Assembly: GCA_964349675.1 (NCBI GenBank)
Contig: CAYGHD010000002.1
Coordinates: 1-64,000 of the forward strand
Reading direction: 5' to 3'
Source of the DNA: GWA1-54-10 sp964349675
GTDB lineage: Bacteria > Patescibacteriota > Minisyncoccia > Phycocordibacterales > SBAW01
Length of the DNA: 64,000 bases
Within the stretch, counting starts at the first letter, position 1. Each line of letters begins with the position of its first letter. Shown here in pieces: positions 1 through 9,295 of this stretch. The translations under genes and the position numbers were made by a program. The notes beneath the pieces were generated by a model, which was not told the origin of the DNA, made no database searches, and was given only the letters and a program-made list of their open reading frames with translations.

Positions 1-2805
1 ATGGTTGCGCTCGACGGCGGTCGCCATGCAACATCAGACGTCAACGACCTCTACCGCCGCGTTATCAACCGCAACAACCGCCTCAAAAAATTGCTCGAGA
101 TCCACGCACCAGATGTAATTCTGCGCAACGAGAAGCGCATCTTGCAAGAGGCAATCGACGCACTTGTCGACAACTCCATACGCCACGGTGGTGCAGCATT
201 TTCTGCAACGACTCAAGCTCGCACACGTCCGCTCAAATCATTGTCTGACAACCTCAAAGGCAAGCACGGCCTCTTCCGTCAGAACTTGCTTGGTAAGCGT
301 GTCGACTACTCGGGCCGCTCGGTTATCGTGGTGGGACCTGAGCTTAAACTCAACCAATGTGGTTTGCCAAAACATATGGCGCTCGAACTCTTCCGCCCAT
401 TTGTTATCGGCAAATTGCTTGAAAAAGAATTGGCATACAACATTCGTGGTGCTGGCCGCTTGATAGATGAAGGAGTGCCTGAAGTGTGGGCAATCCTCGA
501 AGATGTTATCCGCGACAAGTACGTGCTGCTTAACCGCGCACCGACCTTGCACCGCCTCGGCATCCAAGCGTTTCAGCCTATCCTCATCGAGGGTAACGCT
601 ATCCAGCTGCACCCACTCGTGTGCCCTGCATTTAACGCAGACTTCGACGGCGACCAAATGGCGGTCCATGTGCCACTCTCTCCCGAAGCTCAGACTGAAG
701 CGCGCGAGATTATGTCGGCAACTAAAAACATTCTGAAGCCAGGCAACAGTGAGCCTGTTGTTGCAACAAAGCTGCTCGACATTTTGCTCGGTGCATACTG
801 GATGACTAAAGAGGTCATTGGTGCAAAGGGTGAGGGTATGGCCTTCTCAAGTCCAAACAGTGCGATATTGGCATACGACTACGGCCATGTCGGCTTCCAG
901 GCAAAGATCAAAGTTATGCCGTCTGAAAAAGAGAAGTATGCGCAATTTGGCGGACAGATCTTCGAAACTACGGTTGGGCGTCTGCTCTTCAACACCGTGT
1001 TCCCAACAGACTATCCGTTTATCAACAGCGCGATAGACAAAAAGGCACTCTCGAAATTGGTTGATGACCTTATCGCTCGCTACGGGCTCGACAAGATCCC
1101 AGAAATCCTCGACCGGATTAAGAACTTCGGGTTCCGCTACGTCACCCAGTCGGGTATTACCTGGTCGCTCGACGACATCCGCGTGCCGAAAGAGAAAAAC
1201 GATATCGTCGCAGCTGCAGAGAAGAAGTCGGAAGATATCGTCAAGCACTGGCAGGACGGCTTGCTCTCAGAAGAGGAGCGATACCGCATGAACATCGAAA
1301 TCTGGCACACGGCAAAATCTGAAGTTGAAAAACTGATGCCGGGTACCCTCCCTGTGGACGGCTCGGTTTCGGACATGTTGCGCTCGGGCGCCCGCGGCTC
1401 GGTCGCGCAGGTGACGCAGATGGCCGGCATGAAAGGACTCATCGCATCTCCAACTGGAGAAGCGATTGAATTCCCGATTACTAAATCGATGAAGGAAGGT
1501 CTGACGCCGCTTGAGTACTTCATTACGACACACGGTTCTCGCAAAGGTCTCTCTGACACCGCGCTCAACACCGCGAAAGCAGGGTACCTTACCCGCCGAC
1601 TCTTTGACGTTGCGCAGGATGTGGTGGTTACTGAAGACGAATGTGGCACCGCCGAGGGCTTGATGATCAAACGCGAGAGCGCGTCGGGTATCGGCACCTT
1701 CTTGGCGCAAAACATCACTGGCCGCTATTTGGCAGCAGATGTAGAAATGGAAGGAAAGGCGGTCTACAAAAAAGGTCAGTTTATCACTGCTGCTGACGCA
1801 AAACATATTGAAGAAATGGGTACTCCAAGCGTGTACGTGCGCTCCCCGGTTGGATGCCGTGCAGGCCGTGGCGTTTGTGCACACTGCTATGGCGCAGACC
1901 TTGGCACCACAAAACCGGTCGCGCTGGGCGAGGCTGTGGGTACAGTGGCGGCGCAAGCAATTGGTGAGCCAGGAACACAGCTGACGATGCGTACCTTCCA
2001 CGCCGGAGGAGCTGCATCGGTCGGAGGTGACATCACCCAAGGACTCCCGCGCGTTGAAGAAATCTTCGAGCGCCGCGCGCCGCGCAACCCAGCCGTGGTT
2101 GCAACGGTCGCTGGAGAGGTAACTGAAATCCGCGATGAGGGTACTGAAAAAGTCATCATGGTGACTCCAGACTTGGAGTACCGCGGCAAAGGCAAAAAGG
2201 AGTTTGTCGAATATGAAGTGAACCCTCGCCGCGTGCCGCTGGTCAAACAAGGACAGCGTATTGAAAAAGGCCAGCTGTTGACCGACGGATCTGCAGACCT
2301 CTCAGAGCTCTTCAAATATGCAGGCAAAGAAAAAACACAGGCCTACATCATTACTGAAGTGGTAAAAATCTACGAACTCCAGGGTGCAAGCATCTCTGCA
2401 AAACACCTCGAGACGATTATCCGACAGATGTTCTCGCGTGTACGCGTGACAGACGCGGGTGTGACCGACTACTCAGTTGGCGACGTGGTGAGCGAAAGCG
2501 ACTTGCGCGACGCAAGTGCCAAGACTGAGGGCGATGCCGCAAAAGGCGAGCCATTGGTGATGGGCATCTTGGATGTCTCGCTATCTCGCCAGAGCTTCCT
2601 CTCTGCAGCGTCATTCCAAAACACAACGCGCATGCTGATTAAAGCGGCGATGTATGGCTCGGTAGATAACCTTGAAGGGTTGAAGGAAAATGTCATCATC
2701 GGTCGCCTTATCCCAGCGGGTACGGGCTTCCGGGGTTCTCCTAAAGAGCGCTTGGTGAACAAGTATGCCCCTGCTGCAGTTGATGCAGAAAAAGAAATCG
2801 TTTAA
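1..2805 (+). CDS. rpoC: RNA polymerase subunit beta' (3' part)
   Basis: The window opens inside this gene, so the N-terminal part, including the first zinc ribbon, lies upstream. The visible 934 residues carry the catalytic Mg-binding motif NADFDGDQM near residue 214, the second zinc site (a Cys at DECGTAEG and the cluster CRAGRGVCAHC near residue 620), the trigger-loop region around GGDITQGLPRVEEIFE, and the usual C-terminal end around IPAGTGF. It is the largest catalytic subunit of RNA polymerase. Base 1 happens to be an in-frame ATG, but that methionine is internal. The gene ends in a strong intrinsic terminator, so it is probably the last gene of the rpoBC unit. Confidence 0.97.
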   Translation: MVALDGGRHATSDVNDLYRRVINRNNRLKKLLEIHAPDVILRNEKRILQEAIDALVDNSIRHGGAAFSATTQARTRPLKSLSDNLKGKHGLFRQNLLGKRVDYSGRSVIVVGPELKLNQCGLPKHMALELFRPFVIGKLLEKELAYNIRGAGRLIDEGVPEVWAILEDVIRDKYVLLNRAPTLHRLGIQAFQPILIEGNAIQLHPLVCPAFNADFDGDQMAVHVPLSPEAQTEAREIMSATKNILKPGNSEPVVATKLLDILLGAYWMTKEVIGAKGEGMAFSSPNSAILAYDYGHVGFQAKIKVMPSEKEKYAQFGGQIFETTVGRLLFNTVFPTDYPFINSAIDKKALSKLVDDLIARYGLDKIPEILDRIKNFGFRYVTQSGITWSLDDIRVPKEKNDIVAAAEKKSEDIVKHWQDGLLSEEERYRMNIEIWHTAKSEVEKLMPGTLPVDGSVSDMLRSGARGSVAQVTQMAGMKGLIASPTGEAIEFPITKSMKEGLTPLEYFITTHGSRKGLSDTALNTAKAGYLTRRLFDVAQDVVVTEDECGTAEGLMIKRESASGIGTFLAQNITGRYLAADVEMEGKAVYKKGQFITAADAKHIEEMGTPSVYVRSPVGCRAGRGVCAHCYGADLGTTKPVALGEAVGTVAAQAIGEPGTQLTMRTFHAGGAASVGGDITQGLPRVEEIFERRAPRNPAVVATVAGEVTEIRDEGTEKVIMVTPDLEYRGKGKKEFVEYEVNPRRVPLVKQGQRIEKGQLLTDGSADLSELFKYAGKEKTQAYIITEVVKIYELQGASISAKHLETIIRQMFSRVRVTDAGVTDYSVGDVVSESDLRDASAKTEGDAAKGEPLVMGILDVSLSRQSFLSAASFQNTTRMLIKAAMYGSVDNLEGLKENVIIGRLIPAGTGFRGSPKERLVNKYAPAAVDAEKEIV

Positions 2806-2837
2806 GGTACACAGAGTTCGGACAAGATAGGCAATAA

Positions 2838-2867
2838 GAAACCCCAAGGCGCAAGTCTTGGGGTTTC
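2838..2867 (+). terminator. rpoC intrinsic terminator
   Basis: An 11-bp perfect stem, GAAACCCCAAG paired with CTTGGGGTTTC, with an 8-nt loop, lies 33 nt after the rpoC stop. The T-run is carried mainly by the stem end. Confidence 0.8.
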
Positions 2868-2878
2868 TGCTGCTGGGC

Positions 2879-2884
2879 TATACT
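2879..2884 (+). promoter_or_regulatory. -10 hexamer TATACT of dnaG
   Basis: TATACT lies 7 nt before the dnaG ATG, so the predicted transcription start coincides with the start codon. No Shine-Dalgarno sequence is present. This is one of about twenty similar arrangements in the window. Confidence 0.7.
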
Positions 2885-2891
2885 TCAGTAT

Positions 2892-4502
2892 ATGGACTCT
2901 CAGGTGCAGGAGATAAAAGATAAGTTACATATCACGGAAATAGTGGGGCAGTACGTGCAGCTGCACAAAGCGGGGCGCACCTTTACAGCCCGTTGCCCCT
3001 TTCATAAAGAAAAGACGCCATCATTCCATGTCAGTCCTGAGCGCGGGACCTATATCTGTTTTGGCTGCGGCGAGCGGGGAGATGTGTTTTCCTTCGTACA
3101 AAAAATGGAAAATATTGATTTTCCTGCAGCGTTGAAACAGCTTGCCGAGCGCGCGGGAGTAGTATTAAAGCGCTACGAAGGGCAGCCTGCAGCAGATAAA
3201 GGTAAAGATGAACGTCTCTTTGAAGTATGTGAAGCAGCCACACTTTTTTTTGAATCTGCGGTAACTGCGCGTGAAGATGTGCGTGCATATCTTGCTAATC
3301 GCGGCGTAAACGACGAGAGTAAAAAAACATGGCGTTTGGGCTATGCACCGGCAGCGTGGCATGCGGCGTCGGAGCATCTCCAAAAGCTCGGATTTTCAAA
3401 AGACGAAATAGTGGACGCAGGACTTGCTGCTCGCTCTGACAAACGACCAGGGGAGATATATGACCGGTTTCGGGGGCGCATCATGTTCCCTATAGCGGAT
3501 GCTCAAGGGAGGATTATTGCGTTTTCTGGCCGTTATTTCGAAAAAATTGAGGGCTCAAAAGAAGAAGGTGAGCCTGCAAAGTATGTTAATAGCTCAGAGA
3601 CAGCGCTCTTTAAAAAGTCGCGCACGCTCTATGGGTTTGATAAAGCAAAAAACGCTATCCGCAAAGCTGATTGCATATTGCTGGTTGAAGGGCAGTTTGA
3701 CCTTGTGCTCGCACATCAAAGCGGCTTGCCGTTTACGGTTGCATTGTCTGGCACAGCGCTTACGCCAGAACATCTTTCACTGCTCGGGCGGTTTTCAAAA
3801 CGGTTAGTGTTGGCGCTCGATGGTGATGCTGCCGGCGTACGCGCGGGGCTCAAAAGCGCTGCGATGGCTTTTGCTGCCGGCTTTGACGTAAAGATCCCAA
3901 CCTTTCCGCAAGGGCAGGACCCAGCAGACGTTGCAACGCAAGACCCTGAGGCGCTACGCACGCTCATCCGCCAATCAAAAACAGCGGTAGAGTTTTTTTT
4001 AGACACACTGCGTCCGCAAGCGCGCGATGAGCGAGGATATAAAAAACTAGTCGAGGTGCAGGTGCTCCCACTTTTGGCGGCGCTGCAAAGCTCTATCGAG
4101 CAAGCCCATTTTGTGCACGTGGTTGCAGAGCGTTTGCATGTGCCAGAAACTGCAGTGTGTGCAGAAGTACTCAAGCGCCCCAAACTCCCTGAGGTTGCTG
4201 AAACGCCTGCTGCCGTGCTGCAAGCAGAAGTGTTTGCGCCGACGCCCTTTGAGCGTAAGGTCGGCATTATTTTATTTTCATTTGCAGCAGAGGCTCCAGA
4301 GCGGCAGCGTTTACTTGAGTTGTGTGGGGAACATCGGTTGAGTGAATTGGAGTCGCTTTTGTTGCCACATGCAGAGCGGCTGCGTTTTGAGTTTGAACGA
4401 GAGGTGGGGGAGCATTCGACCGCAGAGACTATTGCAGGCGACGTGTTGGGTGATATAGAGCGCGTGGTGACCCGTGAGCGCTTGAAACAAAAGTTTTCAT
4501 GA
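2892..4502 (+). CDS. dnaG: DNA primase DnaG
   Basis: This enzyme synthesises RNA primers at the replication fork. The N-terminal CHC2 zinc-binding domain is intact, with C35, H38, C56 and C59 (CPFH and CFGC). The catalytic core follows, with the Toprim glutamate in LLVEGQFD and the acidic pair in LALDGDAAG. At 536 residues it is shorter than the roughly 580-600 residues typical of other bacteria; the shortening affects the C-terminal helicase-interaction region, which I cannot match to a known domain. The start is fixed by the -10 hexamer 7 nt upstream. Gene order rpoC-dnaG-rpoD places primase next to the sigma factor, a common linkage. Confidence 0.95.
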   Translation: MDSQVQEIKDKLHITEIVGQYVQLHKAGRTFTARCPFHKEKTPSFHVSPERGTYICFGCGERGDVFSFVQKMENIDFPAALKQLAERAGVVLKRYEGQPAADKGKDERLFEVCEAATLFFESAVTAREDVRAYLANRGVNDESKKTWRLGYAPAAWHAASEHLQKLGFSKDEIVDAGLAARSDKRPGEIYDRFRGRIMFPIADAQGRIIAFSGRYFEKIEGSKEEGEPAKYVNSSETALFKKSRTLYGFDKAKNAIRKADCILLVEGQFDLVLAHQSGLPFTVALSGTALTPEHLSLLGRFSKRLVLALDGDAAGVRAGLKSAAMAFAAGFDVKIPTFPQGQDPADVATQDPEALRTLIRQSKTAVEFFLDTLRPQARDERGYKKLVEVQVLPLLAALQSSIEQAHFVHVVAERLHVPETAVCAEVLKRPKLPEVAETPAAVLQAEVFAPTPFERKVGIILFSFAAEAPERQRLLELCGEHRLSELESLLLPHAERLRFEFEREVGEHSTAETIAGDVLGDIERVVTRERLKQKFS

Positions 4503-4535
4503 ATTAGACCTCTTTATTTTTTTGTATATATGAGG

Positions 4536-4541
4536 TATACT
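4536..4541 (+). promoter_or_regulatory. -10 hexamer TATACT of rpoD
   Basis: TATACT ends 8 nt before the rpoD ATG, predicting a leaderless mRNA. The upstream AT-rich run contains no clear -35. Confidence 0.65.
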
Positions 4542-4549
4542 GCCGGCAC

Positions 4550-5848
4550 ATGGCACTCAAGAAAAAAGCAGTAAAAAAGCTTGCCCAGGGCGGTAAAATC
4601 CAAAAAAAGAAGGCCGCTGTGCCTGCACGCAAGGCAGCTGCACGGGTGAGTGTTGTTGCAAAAGCCAAGAAGCTCCGAGAGGTCGCAGCAAAGCGTCGCG
4701 CAAAACTTGTAGTGAAGAAAGCGCCTGCAAAAAAAGCAAAAGCGCTCGCTCCGGTTAAAGTAAATCCAAAAGTCGCCAAAAAAGCAGATGAGCAAAGCAA
4801 AAAAGCAGATATACTTTTGGCGCGCGGCCGCGAGATAGGGTTTGTCACCTACGACGAAATCCTCAAAGCATTCCCCACTATCGAAAGCGACGTGATGTTT
4901 TTGGAAGAGTTGTATGAAAAATTTGCAACCGCGCATATCGACGTGCTCGAGGGTGGCGGCATGTTGGAGATTACTGAAGACCCGGTAGAAAAAGGCTACT
5001 CCCGCTCAGACTCGCAATACGACTCTATCCAGATGTACCTGCGCGAGATAGGTAAGTACCCCCTCCTCTCTGCAAGCGGTGAGCGTGACTTGGCAAAACG
5101 TATTGTCGACGGCGACGCCGAGGCGCGCAATTTGCTTGCCCGCGCAAACCTACGCTTGGTGGTCTCTATTGCAAAAAAATATGTCGGCCGCAGCCCAGAC
5201 TTGACCCTGCTCGACCTCATCCAAGAGGGTAACTTGGGGTTGTTTAAGGCGGTAGATAAATTTGATTATACAAAAGGGTATAAGTTTTCAACCTACGCAA
5301 CCTGGTGGATCCGCCAGGCGATTACCCGTGCGCTTGCCGACCAAAGCCGCACCATCCGCATCCCTGTCCACATGGTTGAGACAATTGCCAAATACAAACA
5401 AGTGTCTCGCCGCCTGAGCCAAGACCTTGGCCGCGACCCGCTTGCAGAAGAGATTGCGCTTGAGATGGGCGTCGATGTTGAAAAAATCTACCAAATCGAA
5501 AAAATAGACCAAGACACCGTCTCGCTTGAAAGCCCGGTTGGCTCGGACGATGACGATGGTAAATCAGTCCTTGGCGACTTTATCAAAGACGATAAAATAC
5601 TCTCGCCCGACCAAGAGGTGTCGCGCCGCATTTTGGGCGACCAGCTGCATGAGATTTTGGACGAACTCTCGCCCAAAGAGCGCGAAATTTTGAAACTCCG
5701 TCACGGGCTTGAAGACGGCATTTACCACACGCTTGAAGAGGTGGGAAAGAAGTTTGGCGTCACCCGCGAGCGCATCCGTCAAATCGAGGCCAAAGCCCTC
5801 GACCGCATCCGCACCCACGACAAAGCAAAACGTCTCCGCAGCTACTAA
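4550..5848 (+). CDS. rpoD: Primary sigma factor RpoD/SigA
   Basis: The housekeeping sigma-70 factor, 432 residues. The first ~90 residues are a Lys/Ala-rich low-complexity extension. A region 1.1-like segment follows, then region 1.2 (DSIQMYLREIGKYPLL), region 2 with the -10 reading helix (GLFKAVDKFDYTKGYKFSTY and ATWWIRQAI), region 3, and region 4 with the helix-turn-helix ending in GVTRERIRQIEAKALDRIR. The basic N-terminal extension is unlike E. coli sigma-70 and could contact nucleic acid, which is inference. It is presumably the factor that reads the TATACT hexamers seen across the window. Confidence 0.96.
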   Translation: MALKKKAVKKLAQGGKIQKKKAAVPARKAAARVSVVAKAKKLREVAAKRRAKLVVKKAPAKKAKALAPVKVNPKVAKKADEQSKKADILLARGREIGFVTYDEILKAFPTIESDVMFLEELYEKFATAHIDVLEGGGMLEITEDPVEKGYSRSDSQYDSIQMYLREIGKYPLLSASGERDLAKRIVDGDAEARNLLARANLRLVVSIAKKYVGRSPDLTLLDLIQEGNLGLFKAVDKFDYTKGYKFSTYATWWIRQAITRALADQSRTIRIPVHMVETIAKYKQVSRRLSQDLGRDPLAEEIALEMGVDVEKIYQIEKIDQDTVSLESPVGSDDDDGKSVLGDFIKDDKILSPDQEVSRRILGDQLHEILDELSPKEREILKLRHGLEDGIYHTLEEVGKKFGVTRERIRQIEAKALDRIRTHDKAKRLRSY

Positions 5849-5867
5849 CTACGGCCTTTCAGCATGG

Positions 5868-5890
5868 CTACATAGGATACTCCTATGTAG
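5868..5890. terminator. Hairpin between convergent genes
   Basis: A perfect 10-bp inverted repeat, CTACATAGGA and TCCTATGTAG, with a 3-nt loop lies between rpoD and the convergent ATP-grasp gene and includes the stop codon of the latter. There is no good U-run on either side, so terminator activity is uncertain. Confidence 0.45.
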
Positions 5891-7079
5891 AGGGTTGGTC
5901 GACCAGGTCCCAGATATGCTTCGCTACATTGCGGGGAGTGCCCTCAAACGGCAAATGGTGATTGTCAAAAAACGGCATTGAGTTGCACTCGATGACGCCG
6001 CATTTTTCTTGCTCCTTCCACGAGCGGGAAATGTCGTCGATGATAAAGTCGATGCCAACTACGGGCGCTTTGAGTATCGTTGCTATTTTTTCAAACAATG
6101 CGATGTTGTCTGGGTGGACGTCATCTGTTACGTCGGTGGTGGTGCCGCCCACAGACCAATTTATCTTTTGATGCAGTTGTACGCGCTGCCCTTTGTGCGG
6201 CACACTTTGCGGGGTGAGGTTTTGATACGCAAGTTCGGCAAGCGCTGCCTCGTCTAATTTTATGTGCGAAAAATAGGGCCCTTGCCGGCCAGGGTGTTTG
6301 TTTGCCGTGGCCACCAGCTCTTCCACCGTGTGTATGCCGTCGCCATAGACAACCGGTTGGTCACGGCGCAACGTCGCTATCAGCTTGCCGTCTACGAGTG
6401 TGGGGCGGTAGACTGCGCCCACCAACTCCTCTTCAATCATCGCAAAGGGTGCAACTTGTTTGGCAACACGGTACGCCTCTTTGAGCTCGTCCGCTGTCTG
6501 TACATGCATGGTGGTGTGGCGCGACGCTGAGCCGACAAAAGGTTTTACAACAACGGGGTGCGGGATCTCGGCAAAAATACGCTCTGCTTTTTTGAGTGTG
6601 CCGGCTTTGCCGCCTTTGGCCACAGGGATGCCTGCTTTTTTAAATTTTTGGGTCAAGGTTGATTTGGTATCAAGCCACCACACCCCTTTGTCTTTATGTG
6701 CGGGTATGGGCAGCCCTTCAAAACTGATGCGTTGCCCTCCTGGCAGCGTTGCGATAAAAAACGACCGAGGCAAGCCAAACAGGCGAAACTCGCGCATTAC
6801 AATGCCTCGGGTGTCCGCCTCTTGCCAGAGCATTTGGTGCAGCAACAGGGTGTGCTCGTCGGGCTTTAAGAGGTTGGTGCCCAGTGAAAGGTTTGCGAGC
6901 GTCATGTAGAGGTCAAACCCCGAGGATGGTTTGCCGGTGCTCAGGGCACTGCGGAGTGCGCGCGTGGTCAGCTGCATCACGGGGAGCATCACCATGTCCA
7001 TGAGCAGTGCAGTAAACTCAACCCAATGCCGCACTTCGCCTCCGCAATGCGGGCAAACCTTTGCTGCTTCTTTTGCCAT
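5883..7079 (-). CDS. ATP-grasp ligase, cyanophycin-synthetase-like
   Basis: A 398-residue protein with an N-terminal CPHCGG motif that may be half of a small zinc ribbon, followed by an ATP-grasp fold from about residue 140 to the end. ATP-grasp signatures include VVVKPFVGSASRHTT, the segment GDGIHTVEELV, and GGTTTDVTDDVHPDN, which closely resemble the ATP-grasp part of cyanophycin synthetase. The Mg-binding end is GVIECNSMPFFDNH. Such enzymes join a carboxylate to an amine through an acyl phosphate; the substrate cannot be read here. The amide ligase and mobile-loop domains of true cyanophycin synthetase are absent. A TATACT -10 lies 7 nt upstream. Confidence 0.75.
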   Translation of the reverse strand: MAKEAAKVCPHCGGEVRHWVEFTALLMDMVMLPVMQLTTRALRSALSTGKPSSGFDLYMTLANLSLGTNLLKPDEHTLLLHQMLWQEADTRGIVMREFRLFGLPRSFFIATLPGGQRISFEGLPIPAHKDKGVWWLDTKSTLTQKFKKAGIPVAKGGKAGTLKKAERIFAEIPHPVVVKPFVGSASRHTTMHVQTADELKEAYRVAKQVAPFAMIEEELVGAVYRPTLVDGKLIATLRRDQPVVYGDGIHTVEELVATANKHPGRQGPYFSHIKLDEAALAELAYQNLTPQSVPHKGQRVQLHQKINWSVGGTTTDVTDDVHPDNIALFEKIATILKAPVVGIDFIIDDISRSWKEQEKCGVIECNSMPFFDNHHLPFEGTPRNVAKHIWDLVDQPST

Positions 7080-7086
7080 AGCCTCC

Positions 7087-7132
7087 AGTATACTGCGTTT
7101 TTGCCCAGATTTTGAGCCTAAAATGGTATACT
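7087..7132. promoter_or_regulatory. Divergent -10 hexamers
   Basis: On the minus strand, TATACT (7087-7092) lies 7 nt before the ATP-grasp start. On the plus strand, an extended -10 TGGTATACT (hexamer 7127-7132) lies 10 nt before the ATG at 7143. Both genes of this divergent pair are therefore predicted to be leaderless. Confidence 0.65.
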
Positions 7133-7142
7133 GGTGGCTATA

Positions 7143-7979
7143 ATGCGCAGGGGTAAGTTACCGATACGGCATTGGAGCCACTCTTCCCTAATGGCCTTTT
7201 TGCGCAATCCGCTCGCGTGGTATAAGCGCTATGTTGAGGAGATATACGATACGCCGTCTTCGCCTGCGTCAGTGGTGGGGCGAGCGGGGCACGTAGCGCT
7301 CCAGCATTTTTATGGCGGCATAGACAAAGAGGGTGCTATTGCACTTGGGCTTGAATATTTGCGCCAAGTACCTGATTTTGAAATTTCATTTGGTAAAGCA
7401 AAAAGCCGCCGCGCCCAAAAAGAAAAACGCGCGTCAATGGAGCGAGAATATCTGCAGATGACCGGATTTTATTTGGCGCGTCCGCCTCGGCACAAAGTGC
7501 TCGGGGTCGAGGTAAAAGGGGTGGCGACGGTTGAAGGGCTGATGCTCCCGCTTAAAGCGGTGTCAGACTTGGTGGTGCGGTCACGGGTTGACCCGGCGGG
7601 TATTGATATTATCGACCACAAATTCGTCGACTCATTTAGCAAACAGGGTGCGCAAAAAGCGCTGTTTGTCATGCAGGCGCTGTTTAATTACTACACCGTG
7701 CGCTCTTTGTACGACCAGCCCGTGCTGCGCTTTATTGTGTACGAATGCAAGAAGTCAAAAAACGCAGACGGGGCAGCGCAGTTGCGCCGCTACATCATCG
7801 ACTTCCGCAAATGCAAAGATGAGTTTGCGTTGTTCCATCGGCTTGTCAACGATGCAACCACAGAGATTACCCGAAAGCGGGTATACCTACCTAACCCATC
7901 AGATATGTTTGAGGGCGAGAATTCTTTCGATATTTACCGGCTCAGTTTGGTTGAGGAGCAGCTTGCTATCGAGGAGTAG
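7143..7979 (+). CDS. PD-(D/E)XK nuclease superfamily protein
   Basis: The opening WSHSSLMAFLRNPLAWYKRYV is the typical first helix of the RecB/Cas4-like PDDEXK_1 fold, and the core acid-lysine region is at IDIIDHKFVDSF (D then K), with a preceding Glu in LGVEVKG. These point to a metal-dependent DNA nuclease domain of 278 residues. No helicase or CRISPR partner is nearby and the Cas4 iron-sulfur cysteines are not present, so the partner is unknown. A GTG 9 nt further upstream would lie only 1 nt from the -10 hexamer, so ATG 7143 is preferred. The 3' end overlaps the convergent DsbA-like gene by 14 nt. Confidence 0.75.
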   Translation: MRRGKLPIRHWSHSSLMAFLRNPLAWYKRYVEEIYDTPSSPASVVGRAGHVALQHFYGGIDKEGAIALGLEYLRQVPDFEISFGKAKSRRAQKEKRASMEREYLQMTGFYLARPPRHKVLGVEVKGVATVEGLMLPLKAVSDLVVRSRVDPAGIDIIDHKFVDSFSKQGAQKALFVMQALFNYYTVRSLYDQPVLRFIVYECKKSKNADGAAQLRRYIIDFRKCKDEFALFHRLVNDATTEITRKRVYLPNPSDMFEGENSFDIYRLSLVEEQLAIEE

Positions 7980-8673
7980 TTGTTGCAGTGCCTCCGGGGA
8001 TTTGTGCGAGTACGGTGTCGATGGCTGCGCGCATTGAGTCATATGGCTGTGCGCCGTCAAGCGGGAGCACGTCATTGCCAACCATGATGAGGGTAAACGG
8101 TGTGCCTTTGCCGCCAGCTGCGATTGCCTCGCTGTAACTGTCGCTCACCTTTTTTGTGTACTTGCCGCTCGAGAGGCATTGGTTAAAGACGGAGACGTCG
8201 AGGCCAAGCTCTGCTGCAATGATGGGGAGCTGCGCTAGGTCAAGGTTGTTGTCGCCAGGGGTAACTGAGTAGAGGCGGTCAATGTATTTGTAAAAGGTTA
8301 CGTCACCTCCTTGGTCGGCAGCACATTCAGCGGCAGCGGCCTCTTGAGGTGCTTTAGAGTGGATTTGCGCAAGCGGGAATGGCCGGTACACCCAAGCAAC
8401 TTTTCCAGATGGGCCGTAAAAGTCCATGATTTGGTGCATGGTGGTGTGGAAGGTTTTGCAATGCGGACATTCAAGGTCTGCGTACTCAATCACTTTGACC
8501 GGTGCGTCCGGGTTGCCAAGGATATGGTCGATTTTTGGGTCATACGCGCGAGCGGCAGTTTTTTGCGTATTTACTCCAGATGGGCTGCCGTTTTTACCAA
8601 CCCAAAACACAGCGCCTGCGATGAGTGCGCCTGCAATAACAATGGTGAGCGGAAGTGCGTATTGGGATTTCAT
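7966..8673 (-). CDS. DsbA-family thioredoxin-like protein, membrane anchored
   Basis: A 235-residue protein with an N-terminal hydrophobic segment (residues 7-25) acting as a signal or anchor, then a thioredoxin fold with an insertion. The redox site CPHC sits in YADLECPHCKTFH, and the cis-proline region is GKGTPFTLIM. Extra cysteines occur at AAAAECAAD and FNQCLSS. This is the DSBA-like (Thioredoxin_4) family that oxidises or isomerises disulfides outside the cytoplasm. A disulfide catalyst fits the secreted and Cys-containing proteins elsewhere in the window. It converges on the nuclease gene with a 14-nt overlap. Confidence 0.88.
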   Translation of the reverse strand: MKSQYALPLTIVIAGALIAGAVFWVGKNGSPSGVNTQKTAARAYDPKIDHILGNPDAPVKVIEYADLECPHCKTFHTTMHQIMDFYGPSGKVAWVYRPFPLAQIHSKAPQEAAAAECAADQGGDVTFYKYIDRLYSVTPGDNNLDLAQLPIIAAELGLDVSVFNQCLSSGKYTKKVSDSYSEAIAAGGKGTPFTLIMVGNDVLPLDGAQPYDSMRAAIDTVLAQIPGGTATTTPR

Positions 8674-8713
8674 AAATACTATCTAATTACTTAATACGCA
8701 CATTCTAACATAT

Positions 8714-9289
8714 CTAGAAAGGTAGTGTGTGGGTCAGGAGCGCCGTTTCGGCCGCCTTTTCCCAGCCAGCAGGGTTAATTTTTATATCGCGGATCCCGTC
8801 AAAATCTTTGTATTTAAGATGTTTGTGCTTTTTTGCATAGTCGTAGAGCTCTTTGGTCACCCGGACGTCGTCGATACAATACTCGCGCAATTTATCTATG
8901 TTGCCTTCTTGCCACCACTTCACCGCATCAAGTCCGCTTGCTATTTTGCCTTTACCCAGCGTCGCCTCGGCAATGTTGTCCATTTTGAGCCGACGCCCGA
9001 GCACTGCGCGCACCTCTTTAAGCAGGTCGATACTGCGCATCTGGGTCAAGTCGCCCGGATAGTATTTGTTTAAAATAGGAATGTCGAAGTGGTCAGAGTT
9101 GTAGCCGATAAGTACATCTGCACGCTCCAAGATGCCCCAAAGTTTTGGAAGCTCCTCTTTTAAATAGCTCGAGTAGCTGTCTGTTTTTGAATCATAAATA
9201 CAGACAATAGTGAGCTCTTGGTTAGTAAAATCAATACTCCCTTTTTGCATCTGACCCGTTGTTTCAATATCAAAGACAATGCGACGCAT
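8714..9289 (-). CDS. RNase H-like DEDDy exonuclease
   Basis: A 191-residue 3'-5' exonuclease of the YprB/ribonuclease H-like group. The three exonuclease motifs are visible: VFDIETTG near the N-terminus, GYNSDHFDIP in the middle, and YCIDDVRVTKELYDY (Y-x3-D) towards the end. The protein consists of this domain alone. It begins 6 nt after the hisS stop codon and is probably co-transcribed with hisS. Its substrate (DNA proofreading, RNA trimming) cannot be told from sequence. Confidence 0.82.
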   Translation of the reverse strand: MRRIVFDIETTGQMQKGSIDFTNQELTIVCIYDSKTDSYSSYLKEELPKLWGILERADVLIGYNSDHFDIPILNKYYPGDLTQMRSIDLLKEVRAVLGRRLKMDNIAEATLGKGKIASGLDAVKWWQEGNIDKLREYCIDDVRVTKELYDYAKKHKHLKYKDFDGIRDIKINPAGWEKAAETALLTHTLPF

Positions 9290-9295
9290 ACGACA

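Noticed and set aside
1267..2250. Open frame of 327 codons antisense to rpoC
   Set aside because: Shadow of a highly conserved gene; the product is Cys/His-rich nonsense without a ribosome-binding site or -10 hexamer.
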